Origin: Berberis thunbergii | Lineage: Eukaryota > Streptophyta > Magnoliopsida > Ranunculales > Berberidaceae | Direction of reading: 5' to 3' | Assembly (NCBI GenBank): GCA_003290165.1 | Contig: QNQO01000674.1 | Location: forward strand, 62,001 to 126,000 | DNA: 64,000 bases | Shown here: piece by piece, positions 10,800-22,442 of the stretch | Layout: every line of letters starts with the position of its first letter | How positions within the stretch are numbered: the stretch's first letter is position 1 | Made by a program: the position numbers and the translations under genes | The notes under the pieces: generated by a model | The model's database searches: none | What the model was told of the DNA's origin: nothing | The model's input: the letters and a program-made list of their open reading frames with translations, nothing else

Positions 10800-12250
10800 T
10801 TATTTAGATTTGTGCTCTAGTCAATCATGTAGCGGAATATTGTTTGAATGGTGGGCCGAGCCGTTGGGCACACAGATGAAGAATTAGGGTTTCCTGTACG
10901 ATCACGCTACGTGTACAACATAGATCGCACAGTGACACGTGTACGGCTAAGCTGCGAAATGATTGAGTACTAGCTACTCCCCCTCAATTGATGGGGTTGC
11001 TTGAAGCGCCATTAATTGAACAAACGTAGTTTGCGCAGTTTCCTTGGGAACCGCCGTCTCTTCACTTCCCATGCAATATTCAATGCTTGGCAGTTAATGC
11101 AAGAGCGCCTATTTGGTGAACCATTACGCCTATATAATGGTGTTTTCCAATCGTTGTAGGCACTATATTTCATAGAGCTTATCTCTTGTAATCTACTTGT
11201 TTGAAGAAAATGCTTTGGGTTTTCGAAAGGCTGAAGAGAGATCTCTAGCAATGAAGTCTTCGAATGTTCTGACATTTGCACTGATAAGGAATGACGATAG
11301 TTGCTGTTATGCGTGGTCACCTGTTCTAGGTGGGCACAGAGTTGATATGTTGAGATCTCATAATTTCTTCTCATATTGCGGAGAAGTAGTACATGTTTCC
11401 TACCAAGGGAGATGCCTTGGTGTTACTTTGTGCCGCTTGTGTCTGTGTGTGTGTGGATCTCATTGCTAACCAATAGCTGGTCGAAGTGTTAGCTGATGTG
11501 TGATGCTTTCGGGTGTGGTAGCTCTCATTCATTCCTGGTATTGCACATGGGAAAGGTGGCCTTGCTTGATAGCACTGGGAGACCTTGACGGTATCGTTGC
11601 TTGTGGCCATCCTCATCTGCCTTATTTGATCCGCTAGAAGCAAAAAACCATTTGAGGAAGTCTGAAAGGGGGATGGGATGTCTCTTGAGGAAATCAACAG
11701 TTCATTGTAAGGTCACAACATTGTTGTACGGGCACTTTTCTGGGGTGATTCGACAGAGCAATTTGGTCGCTCAGTACTTTCAATCCCCTTTAACACCTTG
11801 TCATTATCTTGGGAAGGGGTCGAGCAAAGTCTGCTCGCATATCTTTACTATCACTTGCAGATTGTTCGCATCGAAGGGTCTGCACAGCCTTCTTCGGATA
11901 CCTTTACGGAGTTAGATCGTCTAAGCGAGTCTTTACTTCATGTCACAATAATTTTAGATGCTTATAGTATGTAGTCTTTTGTATCCGTCTCAAGGCTTTT
12001 GCTGTTACATCTATCGAGTAATCAATAGAGTTTGTTTTCGTAATCTTTTCTTTACTTCTTAAATGATTGCAAATCACATAAGCCTTTAAGAACTAAAATT
12101 CTTCATTGACCACGGAAAGGGAAAAAAACAATCGAAAAAAGATTAATTGTTGACTGAGAGAGATTGATCCTGGCCCTGATGTGAACTCGGATGGCCCTTG
12201 CGGATATTTAACGTTTTCCAGTGGACTGTCGAGACTTTCTGGCGTTACAA
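10800..12250. other. Unexplained segment replacing RT-integrase in element 2
   Basis: The first ~190 bp resembles a diverged inner LTR end: CAGTGACACGTGTACGG is followed by a CTACTCCCC tract, as at 19890-19965. After it, GTTGCTTGAAGCGCC and CATTAATTGAACAAACG resemble the leader of the antisense ORF at 6530-6570. A TATA-like CCTATATAATGG lies near 11130. The rest (11160-12200) has only short unrecognised ORFs and an AT-rich tail. It may be the 3' end of another nested, diverged family member. Confidence is low. Confidence 0.35.
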
Positions 12251-12830
12251 AGGTTACTGAAGAGTAAAGCTTGTAATGGGGTTAATCTCTGCATCAATTG
12301 AATGTTGAGGGTTGTGTTCTCGTTTGCCCCATCCTCTCCTGTATGTCTTGACTATTGTGGATCTGCTGTCACTCGACCTGGCACTGGTTCAGGCTGCTCC
12401 GTAAGACTCAGTTGGATCTGGGAGCACTCTATTTGTTTCAGTGCAGCGTAATGGTAGTCTCGTGTCGTAGATTGGTCTCCATGTATTGTCCCCTCAGAGT
12501 GGTTAATAGTATACTTAACGCACTGGTGAAGGGTGGAGACTACTGCTTCATTCTGGGGGAGCCATAGTCTTCCCAATATAAGGTTGTAGGTTGATGGAGC
12601 ATCTACCACCATGAAGTCTAGAAACATGACCTTTCTTAGTTGTGGCTCCCCCGCCACTGCTGCTAACCTTATCTTTTGGAGGGGGAAGCATTTCTCTTTG
12701 CTGAATCCAATCAGTGGGTGATCCGAGGGCGTGAGGTTTTCCTCTTTGAATTCCATACAGCGATACGCGCTATAGAACAAGACGTTGAGTGAGCTTCCTG
12801 TCTCTTCACCTCCCACCTTCCAATGGAGAC
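12250..12830 (-). pseudogene. Protease region of element 2
   Basis: On the - strand this reads GSSLNVLFYSAYRCMEF, LTPSDHPLIGFSKEKCFPL, VMFLDFMVVDAPSTYNLILG, then RLWLPQNEAVVSTLHQCVKY. The DAPSTYNLILGR end is typical of plant Ty3 retropepsin domains. The D-T-G box lies at the N-terminal edge and is not intact. The shared downstream sequence GGTTACTGAAGAGTAAA at about 12257 recurs at about 24003 in element 3. Homology to coding sequence stops there in both copies. Confidence 0.65.
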
Positions 12831-13280
12831 CAAGATGACTAGGGCGTCGTTATGTGGCGCTCAAATTCTTTTGAGGTCTTTGTCCGTAGAGGTTAAGGTG
12901 GGAATGGGGATCTAAATCCTCGAGTGGCAAATGCATATATCCTCATTTGCGGGTTGTGTCCGCATCTCCAATAAGGTCCGCTTACGAGACCTGTACGACC
13001 GGTCTTCATTCGGTCCAACTCCATGAAGGACATAGATTATCCCTAGTGTCTCCTTCTTTATTTCTTTAATTGAATCCCCCTGGTCCTTGGTTCGTTCTTG
13101 TCCCTTCTCAGAGTTTAGGAATTCTTTAAGTTTTCCCTTACCGATCTAGTACTCAAGTTCATACCCCATAATCTTGTAGTCGTTGGTATCGTGGCCACCA
13201 TCCTTGTGGTACACGCAGTACTTTCCATTGTCATGCTTGACGGGGTCTCCGCGCTGCTTCGGTGAACACTTCTGATCTTT

Positions 13281-14460
13281 TCAGTTTTTCATGGAGTTTA
13301 GTACGCCCGACAAGATGGAATTGAGGGGTGTCACAGTTCTAGGTCCAATGTCGTTGGATGCATTATCTAGCCTGGACCAACTAGGGTCTGACCTATTGTC
13401 ATTGCGCTTTCTCTTGCTCTGTTTTTCGTCCTCGCGTTTGTTTCCCTCCTTTTTGTCCTTAGGAGCGGATGGCTTCTTCTCACCTTCGGTTTCCCTCTTC
13501 ATGGTTCTCAAATCCTCCAAGGTAATGTGCTTCTGAGTGTTCTTGATGAGCTCTGTCACGTTCAAAAGAGGCTCTAAGGTGAGGTTTTCGTAGAGCTTTC
13601 CCTCCTTGAGGCCCGCAATAAAGGTTGTCACGGTCGTGTCATTGTTGCATCTGTCAATGAGAATCAGCTTGTTGTTGAAGCGCATGACATACTTTATGAG
13701 AGTCTCGTGGGACCTCTGCTTTAGAGAAAGTATGTAGTGTGGGTCTTTTCGAAAATGCTGGTGCCCAATGAAACGTGTCTGGAACTCCTTTGCCAGCATT
13801 TTGAAGGAGTCGATCGACCTCGGCGGAAGGCTGTGGAACCACGTCAGTGGTGACTTCAGGCTATTGAGAAACATTATGCACATCTCCAACTCGGATCCTT
13901 CTTCGAGTGCACGTCAGGTGGTCGATTGGATCGGTGGTTCCATCGTAGAAGTCGAGCTTCGAGGGAATGAACGTCCTTGGAATGGCCTCATTCATGATCC
14001 GGTCCAGAAATGGTGGGACGGAGAGGCGGTACAGTACATCTGGGTCGTGCGCCTCTTTCCGGAGGGGGTTCTAAGGGTCGAGCCTTTCTGCCCTAGCTGC
14101 GGGCTCAGCGTTAGCAGCGTAGCGTCCCCTAATCTAATGAAAACTAGCGGGGGCTTGGCTTTCCTGTGCTTGCTCCCCGCCATCCTCCTGAGATTGAGGC
14201 TCGCGTTGCTTCAGGTCTCCATTAGCATGTAGCTGATTTTTTCGTGTGAGAGCCTCCACCGCCTTGGATCTGTTGTATTTGAGATGACAACATATCGATT
14301 TTGGAGTATGTCATTGTTGTTGTCGGCACAGGGGCATAAGTTTGCTGCCCATATATGATCAGAACCGCTGAAGTGGCGGTGCTGCACCAGCTTGAACATT
14401 TGATGTGTCCCCTTATGCTTCGTTGTTACGTGACCTAGTGGTCACCATATCTTTGGGTTT
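13281..14460 (-). pseudogene. gag of element 2
   Basis: The longest open part (13281-13889, 202 codons) reads FLNSLKSPLTWFHSLPPRSI, FKMLAKEFQTRFIGHQHF, LKQRSHETLIKYVMRFNN, TTVTTFIAGLKEGKLYENL. This is the retrotransposon gag core. A basic, lysine-rich tail (KKEGNKREDEKQSKRKRNDN) follows. The part upstream to about 14460 is broken by stops and begins near an ATG reading MVTTR. Gag would package RNA in particles in the cytoplasm. Close relatives are at 758-1100 and 25270-26050. Confidence 0.75.
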
Positions 14461-14501
14461 TGAAGGGAGACGACATTAGTTAAAAGTTAAGAACTTTATC
14501 G

Positions 14502-14521
14502 TCCCCACGAACGGCGCCAAA
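14502..14521 (-). other. Primer-binding site of element 2
   Basis: On the - strand this is TTTGGCGCCGTTCGTGGGGA, one base from the LTR. It identifies 14523-15000 as the 5' LTR of a - strand element. Confidence 0.8.
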
Positions 14522-14522
14522 C

Positions 14523-15000
14523 TGATGCAGTCATTTTCCACTCCCTGTTTTGACCTAGCTCAGCTGATGTACATAAGTAACGCACGTGATCCACGAACCA
14601 CCGTTGTGGTGGCGGATGACACTTCGATGCTAAAGTCAGACAGGGATCTAAAGAAGGCGTAATGTTGTAAACAGGGAATTTGTAGCGTACCTTTGCTTAC
14701 CAACCTCATGTCTTATTTATAGTGTAGGAGTCTTGGTTCTACCAGACCATCATGGGCGTAGTTTAGGAAGGAGATCTTCTTGGAGATATTTCTCTAATTA
14801 GGAGTCGTGTTGTAGAAGGGAAGTTTCATGTTAGCCCTGTGCTCTTAGATACGTGAAAGATAGTTCCCAATCCAATAGCAATCCGTAAAACGGAGTTTCC
14901 CTATGTGTAATGTACTATGGTATTTGCTTCCTAGTTGGAAGCAAAGAGCTGTTGTAGTTGCCCGTCCAAAGTTGATCCTTGAGATACTTGGCTTAGTAGG
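14523..15000 (-). repeat. 5' LTR of element 2, truncated
   Basis: It begins TGATGCAGTCATTTTCCACT and follows the other LTRs until GAGATACTTGGCTTAGTAGG near 15000. About 160 bp of the expected outer end is absent. The direct repeat GAAATCAACGGCCT at 15000-15013 and 15045-15058 lies at the break, suggesting a deletion by illegitimate recombination. Confidence 0.8.
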
Positions 15001-16640
15001 AAATCAACGGCCTTAGCGCCAACTTACCCCAAATAACCTCGTACGAAATCAACGGCCTCCTCCATAACACGTCGAGCTTCACCGCACCCACCAGGGCTGC
15101 GTAGTGCAAACGTTCTTTTGCCAATAGTCGTTCCGCCTCACGAATGCGGTAAGGCCCCTTGTCAATTGCAGATTCTAGCTGCTATCGTTCAATGACCCAT
15201 TCCACCTTCGCTTGCCTCCTTTCAGCCTCTTAGACCTCCAGCTCAGAAGATCATTTGTCCACGTTTGCATCTAGGCGCTCCGGTTCGGCCCTAGTCTGCC
15301 TTAATTCAGTGCGAGTAAATGCCAAATCAGACTCGGCCGCACTCAGTTGAGATTTCATGCCAACAAATTCCACTTTGGTAACAGAGGCAGTGCCATAATT
15401 CTGCAGCTGACCATTCAAGGAATCCACCTGATAGAGGGCATCTGAGTATGACATTTGCAGATCCATGAAGGCCTTCTCCAAGGCGAGAACACTCCCGTGG
15501 GCTTCGAGGTGTAGCGAAATAGGACAGTACGACTCAATGGCATGTGCAACCATCTCGGGACCATGGTGACACAATGCATCGATGTGCGGTCCAATTTCCT
15601 CCTCTCCTGAGTCAACAAGGGAAGTAGAAGCATTTTGAGGGAAGCTATGACCCCACGAGGGTGTTGCCTGTGCAGACCGCAACATCCCAACAGAAGGAGC
15701 CACCCAGTCAAAGGGTTGCCACTTCCTCGGAACAACAACAGGATGCACAATCGGCTCCAATTCAACAAGCCTGGACGGGCTGGGCAGGGCCAAAGTTCTC
15801 TTCCACATATGATAGTTGACAACCCCTTCCATCGGTGAACCTAAAACGGGACGAACACCTTGAGAACATCTCAGCAACCTAGAGCGCACAACATTGCCTA
15901 GCCTTATGACCTCCTCAACGGATGTCAAAGGGAGCTTGAGAAACTCCCCTCTCTATCCACTTTTCTTCCTCACTAAAAGACAGAATAGCAAACTTCCCTA
16001 AAACAAGGGAATAACGTCAGAACCAGTGCTGCACAAGGGATGTACATAAATATGCATATAATACGCTGGCAACTAGGAAACTCACCAAGAACAAACTGAA
16101 AGTATCGGGACACTCTGCGACTCCCAAGCTTGAAGTGCGGAGAATCCACCGAAGCCAAAAGCTAATGCTTCTCCCAAGATTCAGCACCATCCTTCACCAA
16201 GTGCAGAATGAAGGACAGTTTAATATGCAGAGACCCCAGGAGTCCAATCGAGCAGTGGTCATGTGATGGATCACCATCGGTGTCAAACGGAGACCAGCAT
16301 CATGAACCCTCAGAAGAATAGCAAGCAGAATTTTGAACCCGCTCGGAGCCATTTCGGCGAAAGGCATACAAAAATTAAAAAAAAAGCACCAGACATCATC
16401 TGGCATTGGAAACCAAAGCCCAAACTGAAACATACCTCGATGCAAACTTATGTACCCCTGAGGAGGTATTGTCAGACCCAAACCTCCAAACGTGGGAACA
16501 ATTTCCAAATTTCCCAAAAAATGGTACAGACTACGAAGCCTAGTCAACTTGGTTTCATTGACCAAACTGCCTTTGAAGAACTTGACACAACTGAAAGATA
16601 GCAGATCCTTGGGGGAAAGTTCAACATTGTCAGCCATCGG
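15001..16640 (-). pseudogene. Antisense ORF of element 1 (gypsy-type transposon domain protein)
   Basis: It starts at an ATG near 16637 (MADNVELSPKDLLSFSCVKF). Next come IPPQGYISLHRGMFQFGLWF and MAPSGFKILLAILLRV, the same domain as at 6720-7260. An intron with GTGAG donor and TTTTAG acceptor lies at 15998-16085. The downstream open stretch 15928-15251 (225 codons) holds a proline-rich part and a C-terminal heptad-like region (KSQLSAAESDLAFTRTELRQ). There is one clear stop in the N-terminal exon. The gene ends at the deletion joint near 15000. It is convergent with gag-pol of element 1. Confidence 0.75.
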
Positions 16641-16882
16641 TAAAAAAACGAAAAAAATTTCAAAACAATACTATAACTCGAAAGAACATACAGATAAGAA
16701 TGAGAAAATCTTTATCAAAACGGAAAATATTTATGGGGAAGGCATATCGCACTTTCCCTCTTTGAGAAGTCGCGTACCCATTAATGACATGTGACACTCG
16801 AGACAAACGCTTTAATTTCTATCATCATGATGGTACAATTGTTTTTTCAAAAGAATCAGTGGACCGACTTAATGATCCACTA

Positions 16883-16898
16883 ACTCGAGGGAAGTAGT
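16883..16898 (+). other. Polypurine tract of element 1
   Basis: CTCGAGGGAAGTAGT immediately precedes TGATGATACAC of the LTR. Its position and composition mark the next LTR as the 3' one. Confidence 0.6.
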
Positions 16899-17513
16899 TG
16901 ATGATACACAAAAATTGTCACCTCCTTGAGCCATACATGTGTCACGATGATCTCGAGGAATTACAGGTCTTAGCGTCAGTTTGACCCTGATCCGGCCCAA
17001 GCGGTACCAAGCCCACCTAATTTAGTTCGCCAGACAGATCTGAATTCTTGCAGCATGCTAGGTCTACATGTTTCACAACTATCCTCAATACTCGTAAGTC
17101 CTAATAAGGCAAGTATCTCGAGGATCAACTTTGGACAGACAATTACAACAGCTCTTTGTTTCCAACTAGGAAGCAAATGCCAGAGCACATTCCAGGCAGG
17201 AAAACTTCATTCTATGGATTGGGAACTATCTCCCGCGTATCTAGGAGCATAAGGCTAACATAGAACTTCCCTCTTACCGCACGACTCCTAATTAGATAAT
17301 GATCTCCACGAAGATTTTCTTCCTAAACTATGCCTTCGATGGCCTGGTAGAACCAGAACTCCTGCAGTATAAATAAGACATGAGGTTGGTAAGCTAAGGT
17401 ACGCTAAAAATTTCCTGTTTACAAGGGTGATCTGTGATTCACATGCGTTACTTGTGTAGGTCAGTAGGTCAGTGAGACTAGGTCAAAGTAGGGAGCGAAA
17501 AACGAATGCATCA
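16899..17513 (+). repeat. 3' LTR of element 1 (615 bp)
   Basis: It starts TGATGATACACAAAAATTG and ends GAATGCATCA, with inverted TGATG/CATCA ends. TATA-like GTATAAATA lies at about 17368. No PBS follows, confirming the 3' LTR. An AGTAGGTCAGTGAG-type small duplication near 17455 is private to this copy. The next base belongs to an older related LTR. Confidence 0.9.
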
Positions 17514-17712
17514 GCGACCATGTAAGGTAAAGGGAATAATCGGCAAAGTTATGCAACTTCAATTGAGTTTTGTCCAGATTTATTTCCTTCTCCAATAGAG
17601 TTGCTGACATAAGCATCAGAGTGCCTTCGAAAACCAAAAAGGTGGTCTTTGGCAGTCTAACATCTATTTCGTAGGTCAAACTTACAGGAACACGAGATTT
17701 TGATGCATCAAT
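17514..17712 (+). repeat. Right part of an older related LTR that hosts element 1
   Basis: ATGTAAGGTAAAGGGAATAA, GAGTGCCTTCGAAAACCAAA and AGGTCAAAC...GATGCATCA line up with 59350-59539. Both resemble the last third of the element 1 LTR. The piece starts in the middle of an LTR exactly where element 1 stops, so element 1 inserted here. The left part would lie outside the window. Confidence 0.65.
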
Positions 17713-18690
17713 ATCTAAATTCAAACAAGTACAAACAACCCAACCACATGCCAGAATACAACCTTTCAATTCCAAGAACCCATGAAGAGAAACTTTGAAA
17801 AAAATCAATATAAATCCAAATCAAAACAAGCCATTTACAGAAATTTATAAATTATGGTCTCACTCATTTTACTTTAACTACCTAAACAAAAAAGGACCCC
17901 TCCAATAAATACTCAGTTTTTCATTCATACCAACTCTCAAATTCAATTTTGTCCACTTTGATTCGAGAATAAAAATATTTCAGTTGTTCCCAATATATTA
18001 TTATAAAGAACACATTAATTATATATTTAAAAATAATCTCTTAATAATCGACAATCCACACATTTCTAACATTAAGTTTTAAATAGTAAATCATGTACCT
18101 AATTTATTTGTTTTCTTTCCAAAGACTACAAAATTATCTATATCATGGATTATCATCTTCACCATTCGCTACTAATAGAATAACAATCATTTACTAGTAA
18201 CAATAGTGACAATAGTATAACATTGGGCCATCATCATTATTCATTCATCACCAATAGAATAACTTAGATCTTTAATAATGAGGTTAGTAACAATAATATA
18301 TTATATACTAATAACAACAATAATATTACAATGTATAATTTCAACCAATACTGTCAATATTCATATCACATTCAACTAATATCCTCAAGTTGAAATGTAT
18401 CTTTGCTTGTCCAATGAAATGTTAAAAGTAAGAAATAACATGTCATTATATATACATATTTCACAAAATTCAAAGATATTTTAAATATATATCTTATTTA
18501 AAAGTGAGAAATACTTGCAAACATTGTATTTTCCGCAAACCAAACACAAAAAATACAACCTTCCATTATATTTATAGGTTATTTAAAACAAAAATAAATA
18601 AATAAAAGAATGAAGAAAACTAACTTATTTAATCGTGTAATGAACATCCAAAAGCCGAATTGATCTAAAATTCCATGAAGTCAAAAATCA
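17713..18690. other. AT-rich interval, no gene seen
   Basis: It has runs of A and T and degenerate CATCACCAATAGAATAAC-type repeats around 18160-18270. No ORF with family features was found on either strand. Confidence 0.5.
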
Positions 18691-18699
18691 CAAAAAAAA

Positions 18700-19312
18700 A
18701 TGTGAATACCCGATTAATTTCTCGAAGCACAAACACGTGCACATTGCCCACACAAGCACGTGTCACATCCCCTTCTCTTTCTTTCTTTCTTTCTTTCTTT
18801 TTATCTCTTTATTTCTCTATTCTTATTTTCTTTTCTCTTTGTTCTTCCTTTTTTCCTTCCATTTTACTCTTCATTTTCTCCTCTTCAATTTCTCGTTTCA
18901 TCTTCTCTCATTCCCTTCCTATCTTTCTTCTCTTCCATTTCTCTTCTTCAATTTCTCATTCCCTTCATCTCTTTTGTCTTCATCATCATCTATATTTCTC
19001 TCTCTCTCTCTCTCCCCTTTTTCTTTTCTCTCCCCTTGTTCCTTCATTTGAGTTGCTCATCGAGCGAGGGCGGCGAATCCGGAAATTGGATATCTATTTC
19101 TCTTCGTCGATGACGACTTACTTTGATGCTAGCAACTAATATCTTCCAAAGGAGGGACTTACCAGTTCATTTTCGGCTTATCCCATTGAGCCAAGGAAGC
19201 AAGGCACCTTTCAATCCCTATTTTTTTCCCTCACTCCAAGTATTGTACGGCCAAGAGAACCACCACCCAAGTTAAGCCCAAAAAATCCCACTTAGGGTTT
19301 TAAGTAGGTAGT
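18700..19312 (-). repeat. Probable 3' part of a Tekay/Del-type LTR, pyrimidine-rich
   Basis: On the - strand, AAACCCTAAGTGGGATTTTT follows element 3 and leads through a gene-leader-like stretch into a long (TTTC)n/CT-rich tract (18770-19015 on +). A matching LTR start (TGTAACGATCC) lies beyond the other side of element 3 at 27199. I infer one LTR split by element 3. The inner LTR edge and a PBS were not found. Confidence 0.4.
18771..19035 (+). repeat. (CTTT)n/CT-rich low-complexity tract
   Basis: Repeated CTTTCTTTCTTT and TTCTCTTC runs end in CTCTCTCTCTCTC. All three frames stay open because stop codons need purines, producing spurious Phe/Ser-rich ORFs. Confidence 0.9.
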
Positions 19313-19952
19313 TGATGCAGTCAATTTTTGCTCCCGTGAGCCACGTACCACCGTTGTGGTGGCCGACGACGCTCTGATGCTAAAGTTAGATAGGGCTCTG
19401 AAGAAGGCTTAAAGTTCTAAATATAGAATTTGTAGTATACCTTTATTCACCAACCTCCTATCTTATTTATAGTGTTGGAGTCCTGGTTCGGCCAGGCCAT
19501 CGGTGGCATAGTTTAGGGAAAGAGATCTTCCTGGAGATCCTTCTCTAATTAGGAGTCGTCTTGTGGAGGGAAGTTTTTCCTGTTGGACTTGTGCTTCTAG
19601 ATACACGGTAGATAGTTCCCAATCGAAGTGTTGTCCATAAGTTGAAGTTTTCACGTACGACGTATACTCTAGTATTTACTTCCTAGTTGAAGACAAAGTA
19701 CCGCTGGCTTGCCTGTCCGAGGCTGATTCCTGAGATACTTGCCTCGATAGGTCTTACGGGTATTAGGGATGACTATGAGATGTGTGGGCTTAGCAGGCTG
19801 ATGTAATTTGGGTCCGGCTGGTGGACTACACTTCGCAGGCTTGGTGTTGTTTGGGCCGGATCATTGCTAGATTGATGCTTGAGCCGATTATTCCTTTAGA
19901 TCATCATGACACGTGTATGGTGTAGATGAAAAGACATTTTAGTGCATCATCA
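19313..19952 (-). repeat. 3' LTR of element 3 (640 bp)
   Basis: It starts TGATGCAGTCAATTTTTGC and ends AGTGCATCATCA. The inner side has GGTACTCCCATGAG (purine-rich on -), not a PBS. It pairs with 26317-26953. Confidence 0.9.
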
Positions 19953-20199
19953 GGTACTCCCATGAGTTAGTGGGGCACTGTATCGGTCCACTAAGTCACT
20001 TCTAAAAAAGATACGCCGCTCACGATGATTGAGTTTGAACCGTTACTTGAGTGACACACTTCATTAATTAAGAGTGCACCGATTCAATGGAAAAATGCGA
20101 TAAATCAATATCTATTTGGATCTACCTTTCATGAAAGATTGACTCTTTCATTTCTTCGTTTTTAGAATCTTTGTTCTGTTCAGCTTTTGATTGAAAGCT

Positions 20200-20497
20200 T
20201 TTTAATTTTTTCATGGTTTGCCAAAATCAACTCGACGATGAGCTTCTTGCTAGGGGCCTCTAGTTCTTTGAAGATAGGTCGGCCTCCGAATTGAGCCTAG
20301 TTGAGATTCAAAAGACGTATGGGGTCTTTGAAGACCCAAAATTCTCTACATTGGGTGCTGATCAGACGCCAATTTTTCATCCGGAAGAATTCGTATGTTT
20401 GCACCGTGGCATGCTTCAGACGGGTGTCCGTTTTTTGTTATCGATGAGATTTGGAGCTTTTTGAAATTCCTTGGTATCCCTCCTGCCCAGTTGGTAC
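20200..20497 (+). pseudogene. 5' part of the antisense ORF in element 3
   Basis: Positions 20210-20497 follow 6715-6995 closely: GGGGCCTCTAGTTCTTTGAA, then GAATTCGTATGTTTGCACCG and CCTCCTGCCCAGTTGG. The alignment stops at 20497, in the middle of the domain, where the Athila-like insertion begins. Confidence 0.75.
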
Positions 20498-21053
20498 TGA
20501 TAAGCATAAAAAACATCGATTTTTACACCCTTAATTATACAATTGTTAAGTCCAATTGAGAAATAAAACATTATCGAAGATACAACTTTGGAGACAATAT
20601 AGAAGATTTTTATTCTCTTTAATTCTTTTTCCCTTTTCTTTAATTTTTTTGTCATCTTTATCCGTTTTTTGGGTAATTTTTAGCATATAACAGAAACAAC
20701 ACAGCAGCAGACGGCTCAAACAACGTCCATTTAACGTGAATATTTTACATAACATGTCGTGACATTCCCCTGAATTTCTGTAGTTTTTTCAGATGTTTTT
20801 TTTATGTCGGTTGCCTGTTGAACAAATTTGTTTGGAAAAGTTAGTGATAAAGCTGCGAAATTGCCTAAGACTTGTTTGAAGACCTTTTTTTATTTTTTAT
20901 TTTTTGTTTGTAATTTTTAGTGAGGAAGAGAGTTTCTTCTTTATTAACTTCTTTTTAATATGCCTCGAATGGTCGAGTACAACTTGTAATAGTTAGGCAT
21001 TATTTTAGCAATAGGTTGATTGTTAGTTTTAGGTTAGAATTAATTCACTTTCA

Positions 21054-21127
<74 letters not shown>
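21054..21127 (+). repeat. (AAT)n microsatellite
   Basis: About 24 consecutive AAT units with one AAC interruption, inside the Athila-like fragment. Confidence 0.95.
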
Positions 21128-21128
<1 letters not shown>

Positions 21129-22442
21129 CAAAAGAATTCTAACTTCTTGACTAAGACAATTAAACATTTTTGCATGTGTAATTGTTTGATTGTGTGCTTA
21201 TTTATTTAGATAACAATCGAAGTCAGATATAAAATTAAAAAAAAAAAAATTGTTCTTTAAAAAATGGCTAATTTTTTGTAGCAAACAACCAATGGTGTTG
21301 TGGGGAGAGAGAGCAATTGCTTGAACCTAGAAGGTGTAGCTCTCAAAAACACTTTTCTCTACTCCCATGATGGAGACCTTGTGTCCGAGCTCACAAGTTA
21401 GTAAATACCTCTTCAGACACATTGTTTTAGTGGCTTGAGATCTGAATGAAAATTGATTGGACATTGTTTGGTGTTTGTTTATGTTTCTGCATCTTAATGA
21501 ATTGCGTGGTTGCTTACGTTTATAAACTGCCATAAACAGAGAGGGTAGACCTAGCCCTATTTTTTAAACTGGTGGGATTTCATCACCCACCTCATCACTT
21601 CAGCTGTGTGAATCCAAGGCACATAATAAAATCAACTAAGATTAGAGCCAACTAGAACGGTATTCATAGGACAACTAAGACCTAGGTTATTCTACTGAAT
21701 TTTGTGTTGACTAAAGCAAAACGTGACATTGGGTTTAATCATTCAATGAACTCCGAGAGGCCACTGCCACATGGGTAACTCACCCGGTACGCTAAGTCAT
21801 TATTAAGCTGCAGACCACAGAAGGACGTGGTATAACTAACAGTTTTGGCTAAGAACACACACCCTAAGTATGTATTTGACATGCATCGTTCTCATATCAA
21901 CTGATCTACAAAGCGGTAGCACAGGTACAGTTCTTAATTAGACCACGTGATCTCCTGTCACTTTTGCAATAATCCGACTTCTTGCAAGCGTAACTCTGAC
22001 CTTCTGATTTTGGACTTTGTACTATTGGATACAATCTTTTAGGATCATCTGTTAGCACCCTATCTAATTAGGCAATAATAAATAACAGCGTAATGCCCGC
22101 TGGTTTCAATCAATCTTGTCCCTCACAGAAATACCATTAAAACGTTGTTTGTTTAGATTTGGAATTTGTGTGGTTCATAAGTGATTTTTGCTTGTGTATG
22201 TCTTCTTAGCAATCGTTTAGGGATACTTGATCTTGTGTTTTGTCACTGTTATCTTTCCAATTTTTTTTTTCCTTTTATGAAAGTTTGGGAACGACCCAAC
22301 AAACGTTTGGTTCGTACCCAAAATTTTTCTAGCCACCCTAATCCACACTTTGCTTCTTCACCACACTCATCTCCACCTACCTCCCCACACTGAAATAGAA
22401 GAACGTCCAATTTAGAAATACAATGTTCCCCTTGCTGCTAAT

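Larger units (their letters stand above)
5846..15000 (-). mobile_element. Tat-family retrotransposon, element 2, nested in element 1 and lacking RT/integrase
   Basis: Read on the - strand: truncated 5' LTR (15000-14523), PBS, gag, protease, an unexplained segment, one inverted 178-bp unit, a 126-bp tandem array, the antisense ORF (on +), polypurine tract, and 3' LTR (6447-5846). No RT, RNase H or integrase motif is present. The outer ~160 bp of the 5' LTR is missing at about 15000, so no target-site duplication can be checked. It lies between the 178-bp array and the antisense ORF of element 1, which implies insertion into that element. Confidence 0.8.
1..17513 (+). mobile_element. Tat-lineage Ty3/gypsy retrotransposon, element 1, split by element 2
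   Basis: The order on the + strand is 5' LTR (cut by the window edge), primer-binding site, gag remnant, protease, RT, RNase H, second RNase H, integrase and a 178-bp tandem array. Then comes a nested element (5846-15000), and after it the antisense ORF, polypurine tract and 3' LTR ending at 17513. The two LTRs are recognisably the same sequence but clearly diverged, and all reading frames are broken, so the copy is old and inactive. Two RNase H domains, 3' tandem repeats and an extra antisense ORF are features known from the Tat group. Assigning both flanks to one element is an inference from order and orientation. Confidence 0.85.

Noticed and set aside
13291..13536. ORFs on + such as 13291-13536 and 13768-14232
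   Set aside because: They are shadows of gag on the - strand.
17461..17808. 115-codon ORF on - (VRLPKTTFLVFEGTL)
   Set aside because: The sequence is part of an LTR; the same DNA recurs at 59440-59530 with the frame not kept.
18675..19139. Three overlapping Phe/Ser/Leu-rich ORFs of 104-154 codons
   Set aside because: They arise from the CT-rich tract, which lacks stop codons in all frames.
20498..22440. Complete Athila 5' LTR with PBS
   Set aside because: A typical LTR start is present but no convincing LTR end or PBS was found before gag.
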